A stretch of 64,000 nucleotides of DNA from Bisporella sp. PMI_857 (lineage: Eukaryota > Ascomycota > Leotiomycetes > Helotiales > Helotiaceae): the NCBI GenBank assembly GCA_021307315.1, contig JAJSPD010000112.1, forward strand, positions 1 through 64,000, in the 5' to 3' direction. This document shows, one piece after another, positions 23,101 through 34,384 of this stretch. Made by a program: the position numbers and the translations under genes. How positions within the stretch are numbered: position 1 is the stretch's first letter; each line of letters starts with the position of its first letter. The notes under the pieces are model-generated. The model saw nothing but the letters and a program-made list of their open reading frames with translations, searched no databases and had not been told where the DNA came from.

Positions 23101-26069
23101 ACATCTGTTCAAAACCTCCAGAATTTCCTAGGTCACCGCAGCTCATGATCTGAAACAGAAATGTCATGAATAATAAACCGTCTAAGTGTGACAGTTTGAC
23201 CGCAAGATTGCTTAATAGACTCAATCGAGACCTAGTTTAATGACGGATCCAACACATATTTTCGAATAAAGGCAACATGAATGCGAATATGCGTTATAAT
23301 GGACCATGATCAGCGACGCATCTGCTGACAGGGTGAGAAAATCGCGGTCTGTGTATCAAATAAGTAACAATAGCGTCAGAATGCAGGAGAGGCTCGAGGT
23401 GAACCGGCAGGAAGAGAATGATGCGGATGACATAAATTAGAAATATGAACTACGCTCCAAATAACAAAGGTCCTGACTTACTGTTGACACATCTCGAGCG
23501 TGAGCGATCTAGGTGCTAAAGTCCGTAAATTCGGCCCTCAATTTAAACTCTATATAGCATATCGCGCAAACATAACGCAGAATAACCGGATGTCGAGCAA
23601 TAGAGGTAAGCCCCCGAACATACCTGGGGTGAGCCACGGCGTAGAGAACGCCGAACGGATGCCTGCTAGCAAGATTAGCGAGGCGTGATTAACAATTTAA
23701 AGTTGCTCAATGTAGTAACGCCGGCAACTTCGCATAACAGCAAGCCGAGTTCTAGAGGTATGGAGGACATGCCGATTTGCGGGTCTCTGAAACCTGATAC
23801 TGCGCCGGTCAGGGTGTTCGAAAGAGCGTTCAGCCTTTATATATAGAGTAAGGCTTAATTCAAATCGCGTAAGACCGGTAATCAGTTGCAAGCTAAGATA
23901 CGTGAGAAGGTGAAGAAGTTGATATTGCTATTCGCGGCCTCCCCCAGGAGTTTAGATTCTATGCTCTCCAAAGGCAGAAGTCACGTGGCAGTTGTGATAG
24001 ATACTCCTCTCTTCTTGGAACGTTACACTATCGACTACATTTTCATCCCCGCACCTGGAGCGTGCACTTCGTGGTCGCGCTTGAACTTGAATCTCTAGAG
24101 CTGATCGATGCTGATCTGCAACGTCCTGAACTTCATAAATGATTGATGCCGAGCGGCGGCGGTCAAGCTGAGACGTATTGAGTCTCTTCCCACAGGCACA
24201 CTTCTCGTTTTTTCATGTTTGTCAAAAACTGATAACTGTGATTTATTACTTGATTTTATAGGATATGCTAATTTGGATTTCTCTTGTTTGACAGTCTGTT
24301 TTTGTTTCGCGCCAAAGGTCCTCTGTCCTGTATCGTGGAAAAACAAATGCAGGCCCAGAGTGTAGCCAGCCTTACGAACGTCTCCAAACTATGCATCGGA
24401 TGTGCCCAAACTAGACTGAGAATCTAAACACTCTCCTATTATCACGGAGAAAGTGTATTGGTGTGTTGAATGAACAAAAGCGGCTGGATAGCGAAACGGG
24501 CCTGGATATAACGCCACTAACGTTACGAGCAAGAGGGGCCTCGTTCGCTGCCACTTTGTAGGGCCTTACTTGAGAGTTCGAGGTTCAGCGAATCAGCGCA
24601 TTGAGGCAAGCACCGGAGGTTTTTGTCCGCCCCATGTACGATATTCCTTTCAAGAACGAAAACTAGCGCGATGCGGCAAATCTCTTGGAAAGCCTGTGTC
24701 CAATCGCGACACCAAATCCGTGTCTCAGTTCTGGTGGCATTCAAAAGTAATGTCCTGGCTGGCTGGCTGGCTTGTCTGCGCAGGTAGATTTCGATGTGCA
24801 GAGGAAGCACATTTGACGTTGCTTTTGATTGTACAAGGCAAATTTGTATCAATACTGTGGTTGACGTTATATTTCGGCAACGTAGCCGTATGTCTTATGG
24901 TTGGAAAATGCAATTTTGTGGTCGAGTTACTTGAAGACAGGTTCTCAAGTCAATGTCTAATTAGTCTCGCTACTCGTCTTCGCTGCGTGATGATTCGATA
25001 TATATCCAGTCCGCCTCATCTACAGAAAACGACTGGTTTAGGAAAGGAAACATCTTGCTAATAGACAATAAGGGCTAGATCAGTACCCTGTTCGTTGAGT
25101 ACGCCTAATACTTCCGATTGCAAGAAATAGTGGGCCTTGGCCACATACTTCATCGGGGGCAAGTCCGTCGCCCCGTCCTGAAGCATCTCTCCTTCTACAC
25201 GGAGTTGGCCACTACAACTATCATTTACTAGCAACGGAATCACTATTTTTGAATATTATCACTTTTCTTGCCAAAGCATGAAACAAGGGCATTCTACTAT
25301 CATATTTTTAAGCATCTCAGACCTTGGCTTTGTGACCTGCCATATATATATCATGGAACTAGAAGTCGAAATGACATCTTTCTTCACTGAGTCGAAGAAG
25401 AGAAGACAAAGAAAGTTTCCCATAGTTGTGGATAGTTCAGAGAGACAAAGGAGAGAAGCGTCTTGCGAGACCTCTTTCACAGCGGTCTTTGAGGCTGGCT
25501 ATATCGGAGAGCGCACGGAGATTCCCCCGTAACCCCATAGTTCGATGCTGTTAAGGGAACATGAAGTCAACGACATCAGGATATTCATCAATTCAATGGC
25601 CCATTTCAAGAAGTTGCGCATTAATGTAATGCCAGGGACATTGAGACTGCATTATGCTGGGAGCCAGTGGCCGTTCTATGCGTGATCGAATCTCTCAGGC
25701 TGGACGAATTTGAGCAGAATACGGTTGCTACTGGGGTAGCAGAGTGCAGCAACAGGATTAGACTCAGACCAACAGTTCATGGGGTCGGGGGCACGGCTCA
25801 GTCCAATGCTGTTAGCATGTGTTGGCTATATCATTGTGCTCTTTCGAGGTCGTCGCAAAGGCGCAATAGATTGAAAAGGCGGCGAGAAATTCCATTGTCT
25901 CAATGCGCAGCAAAGCTACCGAAGTACAAGCATATATACTGCTGAAGAACGCACCCAACCCTCCTCTGCCGATACAACAAGTTCCTATAAACCAACAACT
26001 TCAGGGGCCATGTCTCCGCCAGTGGTACTCTTTAAACGATCTATAATGTCGAGTCGGAAACGAAGAAGA
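20160..26069. other. Six-kilobase gene-poor stretch
   Basis: No gene with a recognisable domain was found on either strand. The first ~700 bases include the 3' UTR of the lyase gene and a run of nine C at 20833-20841. A reverse-strand frame of about 90 codons (about 22769-23044, containing LLARYGPAYSKFGLGEYSLE) and a forward one near 23891-24098 look somewhat protein-like but lack partners, introns or motifs. A GGCT microsatellite sits at about 24757-24773. Decayed genes or transposons are possible but could not be shown. Confidence 0.45.
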
Positions 26070-28309
26070 TCAACTTGTGTTCAACAAGTTGCGGATTTGC
26101 ATAAGATTTTGAGCCCCCCTTTCTTCTGCTGATGGTGGCGCGAGCCTGCGAGTGCCTAGGGCAGGCTCATGGAAACCGAACGCGGCGGCATCAGCCGTCC
26201 AATCAGCAGAGAACGACCGGGAATATCTATCATGAATCTCGTCTGTTGGCTGTACATACGAAAATCTGGTGCAAGCATCTATCATATCATCTATTCGATT
26301 AACATGTACGGTGGACAATCGGCTAGGCATCCCTCCAGATTGACTAGCATCGAACCGGATACTGCATTCTCTTGCGGTTTTCTGCAACATCTCTACCAAT
26401 GGATTAGCAACTGGACAGCCTGCTCGAGATTGCGCCAATGACTCTATTCCAAAGCGTATGGCGTTAGGCCCATCTTTGCCATGGCCTTCCACTCCACCAG
26501 GAAAGAATCTAGCAACGACGTCGGCTAGGTGTAGAACGGAAAACATCTGCAAAACTGTCTGGTATCGGCAAGTAAATTGGGTTCGATAATGCTCGTCTAG
26601 AAGGAAGAGGCCACTCTGTGCATGCTTCCATATGGTTTCTTCAACTGTGGCAACTGGAAATCCTTGAAGATTCAACAACGGTCGGAGCAGTTGTACCACA
26701 GCATTTTCATAAAGGATACTGTCATGTCAGCGGCCAAATGGACAGAAACAAGGGAAGAATCTTACAGTAACGATAGTACATGGGGAAGGGCTTGACTGCT
26801 GTTCGATTCGGTATCTGCAATGGAAGCAGGCAGTTCTCTACGCCAGGAGACAAACCTACGGTAAAAATCCAGAATCTGACGTGCTTGTATAGGTGCGCCA
26901 CTCGTAGAGTACATTGTGGTCGTGACCTCGCTAATTATACTATTCAGTTTCCACTTTTGTCGGTTTGTTGTGCCTAACAGTCCCGGCCATGCAGGACATC
27001 GATCGTGGGGTTGACGGTAGAAATACCACTTTGCCTCATCCAACTTCGTATCGCTATACTCGAATTTTTCGAAGTAGTCATGCCGTACAGCCGGTGGAAC
27101 TTGAAAGGTTATCTGTGCCCACTCACTGAGCCCATTAGTATGGAAGTGGAAAGGTGCAGGTACGACCAACCTATTCAAGTTGTGCACCCCTTGACTTGTT
27201 GATTTCCATACTTCTTGAAAGCCGTCAACTTCTGAGTAATCAACCTTGGATAGAATGCTAGTGGCGAACTTTAAGTAGGAAGAGGCGCGTAAGGCATCTG
27301 TTCGCGTAGACTCTATGAGAAACATGACTGCGAATGCTTGTGCTGTGGTAATGCTCGTGTCTTCGACATCAATCGCCGAGCGCGCCGCATCGCTGAAGTC
27401 CCGGCCGAGCTGTTCAAAGTCTACCACATCTCCATCAGATGAGGAATGTAGATGACATGCCATTGCGCAAATTGCATTGACGAGCATCGCTGAGCAGTAA
27501 GTCTTTGATTGGTGCTTGTAGGAATCAACGAATCGCCCCTCGCTAAACAACGTGTGCACAGGATGGATCCAGGCAAAGAACAGCTGGAACAAATGGTCTA
27601 GTATAGCGGTGTCAGAGGTTACTGACGACCATCTGAATGCCGTGAGATTGGCACCATCCATATCATGATCCGGAGAATCAAACATGGACTGCTGAGACTG
27701 GGACCCGCCGGGTGAGAATTCACCATCCTCCTCTATGGATGAACGGCCTAACCATGACACAATAGCTTCATATGTCTCGCCCTTTTTCAGACGGCTTAAA
27801 ATTTCGGGAACCTGCTCCTCGGTGGAAAGTGCTTGGAGTATCTGATCTGTTAAATGGTCCTTGGCCATGAGTTCCTTGATTTGTTTGACGAGCTCTTCCT
27901 TTGCGTGCTTGATATGGACCTCGTAGATGCACTCCGAGGTCTCTATTCGCGATGCACATCTTTTGCACGGTTTCTTACCATCACACTATGAACAATTAGC
28001 GGAGCACGATTTGGAATTTTAGGGATGTTGGGTACAACAGAAACACCACAAGGCAATCTCATTCCGGATCTTTATATCATGACTCACCTTGGCTCGAGCC
28101 TTTTTGCAATTCAGACATGCATTGCGAGTCACAGAGTCAGGCACTCGTCGTCTTTTGGTTGAGATGTTGCTAGTCTCTGCGTCTTTTTCATTGCGGACCC
28201 GGCGTGAATCAGACCCCGTAGCAGACTCAGATGTAGATTGAGTGCTCTGGTTACTCATAGAGCCACTATTCTCGCCGCTGAATGATGGACGGATTGTTCG
28301 AAACGACAT
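26070..28309 (-). CDS. Zn2Cys6 fungal transcription factor, 696 aa, three exons
   Basis: Exons 5' to 3': 28088-28309, 26766-27985, 26070-26718; introns of 102 and 47 nt. The zinc cluster is Cys65, 68, 75, 81, 84 and 93 (spacing C-x2-C-x6-C-x5-C-x2-C-x8-C). The first intron cuts it between Lys74 and Cys75; without the splice the cluster is incomplete. The Ser-rich N-terminus is followed by a basic patch (TKRRR) just before the cluster, and a short coiled coil (KHAKEELVKQIKELMAKD) after it. The remaining ~500 residues match the fungal middle-homology region layout, with FQLFFAWIHPVHTLF and the late WRRELPAS motif. It probably binds CGG-type DNA as a dimer. The target genes are unknown, and no cluster surrounds it. 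The overall look is close to NirA-like nitrogen regulators, but that is not strong enough for a name. Confidence 0.88.
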
Positions 28310-29706
28310 CTTCGAAAGAGTATAGCATTAATCATGCCATACAGCGGGATGTATACTTGGTCTCAATCCGAGATTGTGTCTTCAGGCTAGTTTGCATTGG
28401 AGTTTGTGAATTGCTGTGGGGAAAGAGCCGATTTGATGGCGTTGATATTCCTCGAATACGGTGCTGATTTGGTAGACAACAGCAAGCCATGCACAGTCGA
28501 AAGCACCTTTCCCTGGTTAAAGCCTCATGGGCGAATACCGGAGAGCGATCGGGTCTGCGCAGGCACGCAACCAAACTCTAGCCAAGCTGCGGTACTACTC
28601 TTTACTCTTGTAAGTAGCAACTAGTAAGTTAACTAATTCGGAAACACTGGCAGTATTCTAGGTGGTAACTGGTGCTTGCGACTTTTGCTATAGCTGAAAA
28701 GTTGGCCCACCAGCATACAAGAGCACACAACTTTTGCTGGAATGAACAGTCCACCAATGTTTCAGAGACTAGTACTTTCTTCTTCCTCCTCAGGCGCACG
28801 GAGCAATAATTCCTAGAAAATGATGCGCCTACGATGTCACTGAGCTAGGATCGGAGTTTTGAGAGGCGCTCGGTGACGATGTGCGCCGCAGATAATAGTG
28901 GAATGGGCAACGAAGAGAAGCAACTCCAGCATACAGCTTGCAAGCACAAACAAGTCAGGTCTGTGAGGATTGACGAAGTACTTCAAAGCTGAGAACCTAG
29001 ACATAAGTCACGGTTAGGGTTTCCAGGAGCAACTCAATGGGGTTGTCAATGATATCCCATGGATGCGGTCTAACAAGTGGTCAAGAAGTCTTGGAAATTG
29101 ACATAGACTACGAAGCTGTCGACTGTCGCTCATCTGCTGGACACTTACAACCTAGTTGACGGGCCAAGATCACGGGTGGTAACTGCCAGGTAGGTATAGA
29201 TCATCAATGGTGAAATATGTTCCACACGGCTACTGGATAGGCACGAGTCCTAAGTACATGCATAAGCAGTCAAGAAGCGACAGCGTTGAGGGTGCATTGA
29301 GATCTACCTGCAGCAAGAGCAAGATCTAGATAAAAACACATGGATTCAGGCAGGCTTGAACCATTCAGCTACTACGGCTTAATGATGACGCTCATGCCTT
29401 CTTGTGGCGGAGCCCAAAAAAAAAAAAAGGACCAGTTTGTCCCTAGCATATTGGCGAATGGAGAAGCGGAAGTCTGCCAAAGAAGGTTGAGCCTAAAGCT
29501 AGCATACCTGATAGTATATTATTTATGGCTAGAATGCCGGTACACTAAATTAACCTGCCCACTACGTTACCGTACCGGGCGATGGTGTGCAGCGCTAGCT
29601 CCCATCAATAGATAAGATATAATATAAGGCTGGCTCCCCTACAGTAGCAAGTGCTTTAGATAGTTTGCGTGTTGGAAAGCTCTTTAAACAAATAAAAATG
29701 ATGGCT

Positions 29707-29786
29707 GGGGGGGGAGGGAGGTAGGGGGCAGTCCGGATCGCCGTCCAGTAGAGGGGAGTGGATGAGAGCGGGAGGGGAAGGGAGGG
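29707..29786 (+). repeat. G-rich tract with G-quadruplex potential
   Basis: Two clusters fit the G3+ N1-7 rule. The first is 29707-29728 (eight G, then GGG, GG and GGGGG). The second is 29770-29786: GGG-A-GGGG-AA-GGG-A-GGG, a perfect four-tract motif with short loops. Whether it folds is not known. Confidence 0.5.
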
Positions 29787-32228
29787 AAAGATGGCAGAGG
29801 CGAAGACCCCTAGAATTTTAAAAAGCGGTGAATTGGTAACCAGTACCCGGTACAGTAGAGTACCGGTGGGTGGTAGATATTTAGTGATGTTCCGGAGCCC
29901 TGACAGGTAGTATAGTGTACTGACTCGCGTGGGGAGAGGCCAGAGGCTACAGCACATCACAAGCATTATTACTGTACTGTTGTACCGAGCAATGTGCTAT
30001 TCTATCAGCCGATCAATAGGCAGGCCCAGAAGGGTTGTCCCCCTGCCACGCCCGCGTCTAGTTCCTGCACGCTCAGCAAGGGTCATCTTATGTACAGCAA
30101 TAGCACAGTAGTAGCAACAGCACTACCACCAGAACACACAGCAGCATCGTACAGCACAGCACAGTACAGCACAGCGCAGCACCACTAACCCTACAGCACC
30201 GATTAACGAAGCTATGGAAGCTGAAGCTTGAAGCTTGAAGCCTTGAGGGGGCGAAACGAGGCGGCCGGTTCACATTATTGTTATTAATTGCAAGTAACCA
30301 CCTCCGAACAGTTTTCACTACCACCACTAACCAACCTGCAACGGGATGGCGCTACAGCCCTGATTTCCTGACACTCTAGCTTCCACGATACTGGACCCCT
30401 TGAGTGGCTGATGGACGGCCATTGCATAGGTCAGAGGCGGGCACTCCGGCCGAATTAAGAAAATTATTCCAACGCCCTCGCGATTAGAGTTTGGTGTCAT
30501 TCGATTTTTCAGGAACTTTCGCTAGTCAAATGACGACGATCTCTGCCACTGGGGGCAGGGTACCGGTTCCCAAATGGATGTTCTGCGGGAACGCCTCCGG
30601 TGGTGAGAAGCGATATCTTTTGATGAGCATCGACTTTAGCACATTACGGAGGTGATTACGGACGGCTGAGGAGCATCGGCAAAAACCTCTTCACAATATC
30701 CCGATCAAAGATGATATTACAGTTGCGGCGACATGTCCGCCCCCGAGATGGATGACATACACTTTAGATCACCAACACTAACTTGATGACGCACCACACG
30801 CGCAACTACAAGGACCATTGGCTGGGCAAAAGAGTGCGAACCGGCCTGAAGGTCGAGCAACAACATCCACAGATACCATATTATTCATATTTGGCATGAT
30901 TGGTCATGTTAATCTTGATAGTTCGCTACCATTGGTTGATACTGGCTATGCTATTATTGCTATCCCCCCAGCAACTGAAGGAATTCAAGCTACGGTTACA
31001 CTTAGCTATGCCTTACACACTTCCATGCAACAGATGCATGATTTAGTTGGATCAAGCGTTCTGAAGCTTCATGAAGAAATATCGTGTAGGTCGGCCTTAG
31101 ATAAGCTCAAACGATGGCGTGCCAATTAAATCCGAAGTCGTGTGTTTGTTGAACAACTACTCCTTGAGATTTCGGACAAGTCGTACACCAGCGCAATGCT
31201 ATTTGAGCCACGATGGAGGCGGACTTGAAAAGCATTCTTGCATTCCTGATTTAAGTTCTCGCGACCACGCGTCTATTAAGCGCCAGCGCCAGCGCCAGCC
31301 ATTCCGGTCTAAGGGATGCAGTTTCGAGAACTTCGTGCGTGGAGGTTCCACGAGGTCTAGATTGCACATCGTGGCACTGAGATACATGATATGTGACTGG
31401 CATATCATCATTCTACATCCCCTCGACTAATATAACGTCGTGATAACGATACCAAAGGCGATTGATAGAATCTCAGAAAGCCCCTTGCAAGTGTGGTAGA
31501 TCGATGAGAATATCTGTCACTTTCGGAAGTTATTCGAGGCGTTGCTTACCAGAAACTTCGATGGCAGAAAAAATGCGGTATTTTAGGACCCGGACGCGAG
31601 GATACTTTGCAAGTGGAGACTCGTTCAAACTGCGACTGTACCTTGCTTGAATTTGCCTTTTGACAATCAAGAGTCTTGACCCTTGGGAATGCTATCAGGA
31701 ACGCCTAGATTGTTAAATGGTGTGAGACTGACAAATATGAATCATAGATCTAGTATATGCTGCAGTCCGGGTGAGCCGTGGAAGCCACCTACGTTAGATA
31801 GAGTGCATTATCTCATGCGGGTGCTGCCGCTGGGAATACCTGCACCCCATAAGCATGGGCATATTTGTTGAACCCTTCAATCTTGGCCAAACAGGGGAAA
31901 AAGAAAAGGCTGGAAAAATCAAGAAGTAGTATAGGTCTAACCCCATGCTATAACCATCGTACTTAATGTTTTAAGCTTGTTGTGGAAGCTCAGTGTAAAG
32001 ATATCCTAAGAAAGAGGAAGCAAACGTACGGATAACATCCTTCCCTAAGTATAGCAAATGGTATTGCCAGGAATACGACAAAAGTTGTATAGATCAGATG
32101 CTGACCGTTTACAAGCTTAGCAAGCACAAAATCATACAGAAACATTCTTTTCATTTGCCGATTCCTAGGTCTAGAGATTATTGATTACGCTTCATGCGAT
32201 ATAGTTTGTACGCAAAGTTTTACGGGTG

Positions 32229-32233
<5 letters not shown>

Positions 32234-32264
<31 letters not shown>
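32234..32264. repeat. TA dinucleotide microsatellite
   Basis: About 15 uninterrupted TA units in intergenic DNA. Confidence 0.95.
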
Positions 32265-32267
<3 letters not shown>

Positions 32268-32695
32268 CATAAAAAGGAAATCTATGTGCCATGTCCATCT
32301 TGTGTATACGTCCTCCCAAAAAGACGGACATGCTTACTACAGGGCGCGCGTTGTATCATCCCGCGTGGTACCATGCTACGAAAGTATAAAGTACAAGTGA
32401 CGTAATACCCAAAAAGGGACCTCCCGGGTCTAGAAAAAGCAAACAAGAGTGGAAAAAAAAAACATACCGCGCCTTTATATGATACCACTAACCCACATAC
32501 ATACATACATAAGACATAAATCTTCGCTTCAGCTCATAAGGGTTCCTTTGACATTAGCTGCCCTGTCGTTTTCAGCTTTCTAAGGATCTCGCTACGAGTC
32601 ATTATCTCCTCCACTTCAAGAACGGCTCTGTTCGACTTTGTATCCGGAGAAGTTTTTTTTGGTTTTTTTTGGTTTTGGGTTTGAAAGGTAAGGGG

Positions 32696-32721
32696 ACGCG
32701 CACGCGCACGCGCATGCGCAT
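32696..32721. repeat. Alternating purine-pyrimidine run (Z-DNA prone)
   Basis: Twenty-six bases alternate strictly purine and pyrimidine, mostly as GC and AC steps (acgcgcacgcgcacgcgcat then gcgcat). It lies in the 3' flank of the mitoribosomal protein gene. Such runs favour left-handed DNA under torsion; any effect here is speculation. Confidence 0.7.
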
Positions 32722-33273
32722 TCGCCTCGCGGAAGAAAATATGGATGAGTACAGCGCACCTTTTGGGGGTGGTGTTTGAATTGCCTTGGATGGCGAAAAA
32801 AAAGCCGTGGCTTGTTAATGAAGGGATAGCGGATGGCGGGATGGCGGTCGGTGTGTGTGAGGGGATCTAGGGAGGCTGATGGTCGGCGAGGTCGGGTGGG
32901 TATGGTGATGCGGTGAGGGTTGAGATAGGGATGGGGTTGTTGTGGTGGGAGATATGTGACGTGCTTTGGGTGATAGAAGTGGATGGTGAAGAGGTGGAAA
33001 ATGTGTTTTGGTTTGGGGGAAATTCTAGGATTGGGACCTGATACTTGTTACAGGTACAAGAACGAGCATGTCTTGATGCGGAGGAGTAGAAGGCATATAG
33101 ATGTAGTGGATGATATTTGTTTAGATGCTTCTACAGTCTCAATTGTGCCGTTTGATGAGATCCTAAGCGTTCGATTATTTAACACTGACGAATCTAATAT
33201 TGTGTACATCCTCCATATCCATACTCCGCCAAACTTTGAACCTTACATATCATACAAGTTCTCCAAGATTGCT

Positions 33274-34083
33274 TCACCATCCTTGGTTCCTCAGCTGCTT
33301 CACCCTCAACACCGTAGCCCGGAACCCTTCCATAAACCGCCTTCTCCACCTCTCCTTCGCCAGCCTCTTCCGCTTCAAGCCCGGACGTTCATGAAACCGC
33401 TGCACCCGCGCATCTGTCCTCACCCGATTTCTCGAGCAGCTCATTTCCATCAGCCTTAACGCCTTCCCAATATCGATCTGGCCCGTAACGCTGACCTCCC
33501 GCCCCAACGTCGGCTTCAGCCTAAAGTTATGCGGCTTCCGCGCCTTAACCTCCACCTTCATGTCCTGCGTCACGCCGTGGCCCAGCGCGTTCTCGTCGCT
33601 TGATGACAGCGGGTAGACGGGGTCTTTCATCGAGCCGATGTCGAAGGCTTGCTGGAGCGCCGCCGGGGGAGGACCGGTGTGCGAGGCGATGGAGGAGAGG
33701 AGCTGGTCGCTGCTGCTGCCATTGAGGTTGAAGCGGAGGTCTTTCTCTTGCGGCGTCAGGAGGGAGGGTTCCAGACGGCTGTTGAGGAAGGCAGTTTTGC
33801 TTTGTCCGTCCAACTTGCCTTTGAGCCAGCCTAGTTGTCGGGGTTGGCTGCCTTCTTTAGGGTTGCTCGAGGCGGGAGTGGAGGAGTCGGAGGCCGGGGC
33901 AGAGGTCGTGGTTGTGGTGTTTGGTTTTACGGCTTTGAGAGGAGACTTCGTGCTGAATTTACGGGCTGCGAAATGTGTCGTAGGAGTCATGTAGCTTAAT
34001 TGAGCTCGTGAGGATTGAGAAAGGGTGGTTGCAAGCGTCCTCTGACACCGCATGAGGATATCGGTGGCTGTTCGAAGCTCCAT
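33274..34083 (-). CDS. MRP21: Mitochondrial small-subunit ribosomal protein bS21m, 269 aa
   Basis: Single-exon gene. The N-terminus has several Arg/Ser and hydrophobic residues and few acids up to about residue 50, as expected for a matrix-targeting peptide (ARKFSTKSP may be near the cleavage region). A long Ser/Thr/Pro-rich linker follows. The bS21 core is at the C-terminus: RLKPTLGREVSVTG, then ALRLMEMSCSRNRVR and QRFHERPGLKRKRLAKERWR, ending VKQLRNQGW. Conserved basic residues contact 15S rRNA in the family. The long extension before the core is usual in filamentous fungi. Divergent from the RBM25-like gene, with 301 bp between start codons. Confidence 0.9.
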   Translation of the reverse strand: MELRTATDILMRCQRTLATTLSQSSRAQLSYMTPTTHFAARKFSTKSPLKAVKPNTTTTTSAPASDSSTPASSNPKEGSQPRQLGWLKGKLDGQSKTAFLNSRLEPSLLTPQEKDLRFNLNGSSSDQLLSSIASHTGPPPAALQQAFDIGSMKDPVYPLSSSDENALGHGVTQDMKVEVKARKPHNFRLKPTLGREVSVTGQIDIGKALRLMEMSCSRNRVRTDARVQRFHERPGLKRKRLAKERWRRRFMEGFRATVLRVKQLRNQGW

Positions 34084-34384
34084 TGCGTCTGCATAAGGTC
34101 AGTCTATCAATCAGGCATCTGCCATGATAATTGAGTATACGTACATGGATTAATTATAAGTCGGACACTTCTGTCGTCGAGGAGGCTCTGAATTTTGTTT
34201 CTCGGTACTGCCCTTAGCCGTGAATAAAAGTGGACCCATGCTGAAATTTGGAGCTTCGGCTTCTGTTCTCGAATGCGCATCCAGTAAACAATTACTTCTC
34301 ACAACTTTGCCAATGCGTTGAACATTCTTTTTAATCCCACATCTTTTCTTTCTTCACGCGCAATCTATTTGATCTTTCGTCAAC
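34084..34384. promoter_or_regulatory. Shared divergent promoter of MRP21 and the RBM25-like gene
   Basis: The start codons lie 301 bp apart and point outward, so this is a compact bidirectional promoter region. Pyrimidine-rich leader sequence is visible just before 34385. No defined operator found. Confidence 0.5.

Larger units (their letters stand above)
28310..33273. other. Five-kilobase gene-poor stretch with simple repeats
   Basis: It contains the promoter side of the transcription factor gene and no recognised gene. Features seen are a run of A at 29409-29421, G-rich tracts at 29707-29786, an imperfect acagc repeat at 30151-30183, a gaagctt repeat near 30220-30241, a TA microsatellite at 32234-32264, T-rich tracts near 32652-32675 and an alternating purine-pyrimidine run at 32696-32721. 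A 78-codon frame from an ATG at 30896 to 31129 (has GHVNLDSSLPLVDTGYAII) looks mildly protein-like but has no support beyond that. Confidence 0.45.

Noticed and set aside
24570..25061. 163-codon forward frame
   Set aside because: It begins at a TTG, includes a GGCT microsatellite translated as WLAGWL, and shows no domain or intron signals.
29345..29375. Reverse-strand B-box-like ggttcaagcct
   Set aside because: The only A-box-like match overlaps it, so no tRNA fold is possible.
30818..31129. 103-codon forward frame with a protein-like middle
   Set aside because: Its first codon is TTG and even the internal ATG at 30896 leaves only 77 residues without any motif; kept only as a remark in the intergenic entry.
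32983..33459. 158-codon forward frame near the bS21m gene
   Set aside because: Much of it is antisense to the conserved C-terminus of bS21m and has no recognisable features.
33638..33994. 118-codon forward frame
   Set aside because: Antisense shadow of the low-complexity linker of bS21m.
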